This document shows positions 6,239-7,193 of a stretch of 7,193 bases of DNA, one piece after another. Origin of the DNA: JADDRA01 sp038233555. Lineage in GTDB: Bacteria; Actinomycetota; Acidimicrobiia; Acidimicrobiales; CADCSY01. The DNA lies in NCBI GenBank assembly GCA_038233555.1, contig JBBSLT010000129.1, positions 1 to 7,193 of the forward strand, read 5' to 3'. The first letter of the stretch is position 1. Every line of letters begins with the position of its first letter. Made by a program: the position numbers and the translations under genes. The notes under the pieces are model-generated. The model was not told the DNA's origin. It saw only the letters and a program-made list of their open reading frames with translations, and did no database searches.

Positions 6239-7030
6239 GTGCGTGCGCCGCAGGCGGTGGTCCGAGCGGCATTCCCTCGACGCTGGCCTCGCACCCGTGA
6301 CCGCCGGCCACCGGTCTGCCCACCGGGCTGGCGCATCGGCCCTCCCGATTTCGTCGGCGTCGGCGTCCAACGCTCGGGCACGACATGGTGGCTCTCTCAG
6401 GTTCGCTCCCATCCCAATGTGGCCCAGCCCGCGGACGGCCCCAAAGAGGTGCACTTCTTCGATCGATTCTTCGCCACGGACTTCTTTGACGAACACGTCG
6501 AGGAGTATCACCGATTCTTTCCGCGTGCCTCGAGCTGCGTCAGCGGGGAGTGGACGCCCTGTTACATGTACTTCCCCTGGATACCGGCGCTGCTGGCTCG
6601 GGCCGCCCCCCAGACCAAGATCGTGATGCTGCTGAGAGATCCGGTAGAACGCTACCGCTCCGGCTTAACCTATCACTTGAACGGAAATGCCCCGGTGCAC
6701 GGACTGGTAGCGACCGACGCGATCAGCCGAGGATTCTACTTCGACCAGATCTCTCGGTTGCTCCAGCACTTTCCCCAGGAGCGCCTGTTGGTCCTCCAAT
6801 ACGAGCAGTGCGTCCGCAGCTCGCAGCAGGAGTTGCGGCGAACCTATAGGTTCCTTGGCCTCGATCCCGACTTCGTCCCACCCAAGCTCACCCGCGTGGT
6901 ATACGCCACCCGGGGAGAAAAGGCCCCACTGACCGACCAGTTCCGGGGACAGCTGGCGACGCTCTACCAGGAGGACACCATGCGCCTGTTCGAAGCCTTT
7001 CCCGAGCTCGACCGAGGACTCTGGCAATGA
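6239..7030 (+). CDS. Sulfotransferase C (NodH/heparan-sulfotransferase-like subfamily)
   Basis: A 263-residue PAPS-dependent sulfotransferase of a different subfamily from the two minus-strand copies. The 5'-phosphosulfate loop is VGVQRSGTTWWLSQVRSHP (41-59), followed by PKEVHFFD (68-75), the G-E-x-T/S-P-x-Y motif as GEWTPCYMYFP (103-113), and the 3'-phosphate segment KIVMLLRDPVERYRSGL (127-143). The K-E-x-H-F-F and RDP-x-ER-x-xS signatures are shared with bacterial polysaccharide sulfotransferases and heparan sulfate-type enzymes, so a glycan acceptor is likely. The frame is open far upstream without convincing coding content. GTG at 6239 is preferred because it leaves about 36 residues before the loop and fits the promoter; GTG at 6257 is the alternative. 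The interior is visibly less GC-rich than the neighbours and contains a TTA leucine codon (6665-6667). Its TGA overlaps the next start (ATGA), so the two genes are probably co-translated. Confidence 0.87.
   Translation: MRAPQAVVRAAFPRRWPRTRDRRPPVCPPGWRIGPPDFVGVGVQRSGTTWWLSQVRSHPNVAQPADGPKEVHFFDRFFATDFFDEHVEEYHRFFPRASSCVSGEWTPCYMYFPWIPALLARAAPQTKIVMLLRDPVERYRSGLTYHLNGNAPVHGLVATDAISRGFYFDQISRLLQHFPQERLLVLQYEQCVRSSQQELRRTYRFLGLDPDFVPPKLTRVVYATRGEKAPLTDQFRGQLATLYQEDTMRLFEAFPELDRGLWQ
7014..7018 (+). promoter_or_regulatory. Ribosome binding site of the truncated exported protein
   Basis: GAGGA inside the end of the sulfotransferase C gene lies eight bases before the ATG at 7027. This good spacing is the main support for the start of the overlapping downstream gene. 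Confidence 0.6.
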
Positions 7031-7193
7031 GAAAGGGCAGGGGAGTGTGGATCGTGGTGGTGCTTGCCTTCCTCCTGGGAGACGTCGCCACCGCCCAATC
7101 CGCCCCAGCGAGCTTGGCCGATCTGATCGACGCCACCCCCGACGGAGGGACGCTCCAGCTGTCGGGCCACTACGTGGTGGAGGAGACCGTCGA
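7027..7193 (+). CDS. Secreted protein, probable right-handed beta-helix, C-terminus beyond window
   Basis: Only the first 55 codons are present, with no stop before the right edge. The start MRKGRGVW is basic and is followed by a hydrophobic core IVVVLAFLLG (9-18) and a cleavage-like site ATA-QS (21-25), a standard Sec signal peptide. The mature part begins SLADLIDATPDGGTLQLSGH (29-48). This pattern, an 'L-x-x-a-i-x-x-A-x-x-G-x-T-L/I-x-L-x-x-G-x-Y' entry, is typical of the first turn of pectate-lyase-like and other parallel beta-helix proteins. The fold is therefore a reasonable guess, but enzyme activity cannot be read. The ATG overlaps the sulfotransferase stop (ATGA) and is preceded by GAGGA. 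This repeats the pairing seen on the minus strand, where an exported beta-helix protein is co-transcribed with sulfotransferases. Confidence 0.75.
   Translation, partial: MRKGRGVWIVVVLAFLLGDVATAQSAPASLADLIDATPDGGTLQLSGHYVVEETV

Noticed and set aside
5043..6626. A 527-codon plus-strand open frame
   Set aside because: It is antisense to the G8 gene and then out of frame with sulfotransferase C. The protein is of low complexity with no family motifs.
1..7193. CRISPR array, tRNA/rRNA, insertion sequence or attachment site
   Set aside because: Apart from the short 15-bp tandem repeat I saw no regularly spaced repeats, no terminal inverted repeats, no transposase or integrase motifs and no tRNA-like segment.

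Overview
The window is GC-rich (about two thirds G+C by eye). Short overlapping gene junctions (ATGA, GTGATG), a twin-arginine signal and actinobacterial-style promoter elements suggest a high-GC actinobacterium. An Acidimicrobiia-like lineage is a guess, because there is no rRNA or other marker gene. No tRNA, rRNA, CRISPR array, insertion sequence or recombinase was found. Coding density is very high, and no gene-free stretch exceeds 60 bases.

Layout, left to right. (1) Positions 1-1324, minus strand: two alpha/beta-hydrolase genes coupled by an ATGA overlap. The upstream one (413-1324) has arginine where the catalytic nucleophile should be. The downstream one (1-416, cut by the window edge) has cysteine there. 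The pair resembles the exosortase-A-associated hydrolases 2 and 1 of exopolysaccharide loci. (2) A 39-base divergent intergenic region carrying a perfect 12-bp CTAG-rich palindrome. (3) 1364-2218, plus strand: a family-2 glycosyltransferase that converges on and overlaps the next gene. (4) 2197-6185, minus strand, read from right to left: a Tat-exported G8-domain/right-handed beta-helix protein, then two tandem paralogous sulfotransferases, very likely one operon. (5) A 53-base divergent region with candidate face-to-face promoters. (6) 6239-7193, plus strand: a third sulfotransferase from a different subfamily. It is ATGA-coupled to a truncated gene with a Sec signal peptide and the start of what looks like another beta-helix protein.

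Taken together, this looks like part of a locus for making and modifying a sulfated surface or extracellular glycan. The glycosyltransferase would extend the sugar chain. Three sulfotransferases would add sulfate from PAPS in the cytoplasm. One, probably two, exported beta-helix proteins would bind, cleave or epimerise the polymer outside. The hydrolase pair may handle an acyl or lipid-linked step. Family assignments rest on visible motifs; the sulfated-glycan pathway is an inference from gene neighbourhood. The most interesting points are the paired hydrolases with Cys and Arg elbows, the bacterial G8/CEMIP-like protein in one operon with two sulfotransferases, and a 15-bp tandem repeat that multiplies start codons at one sulfotransferase.
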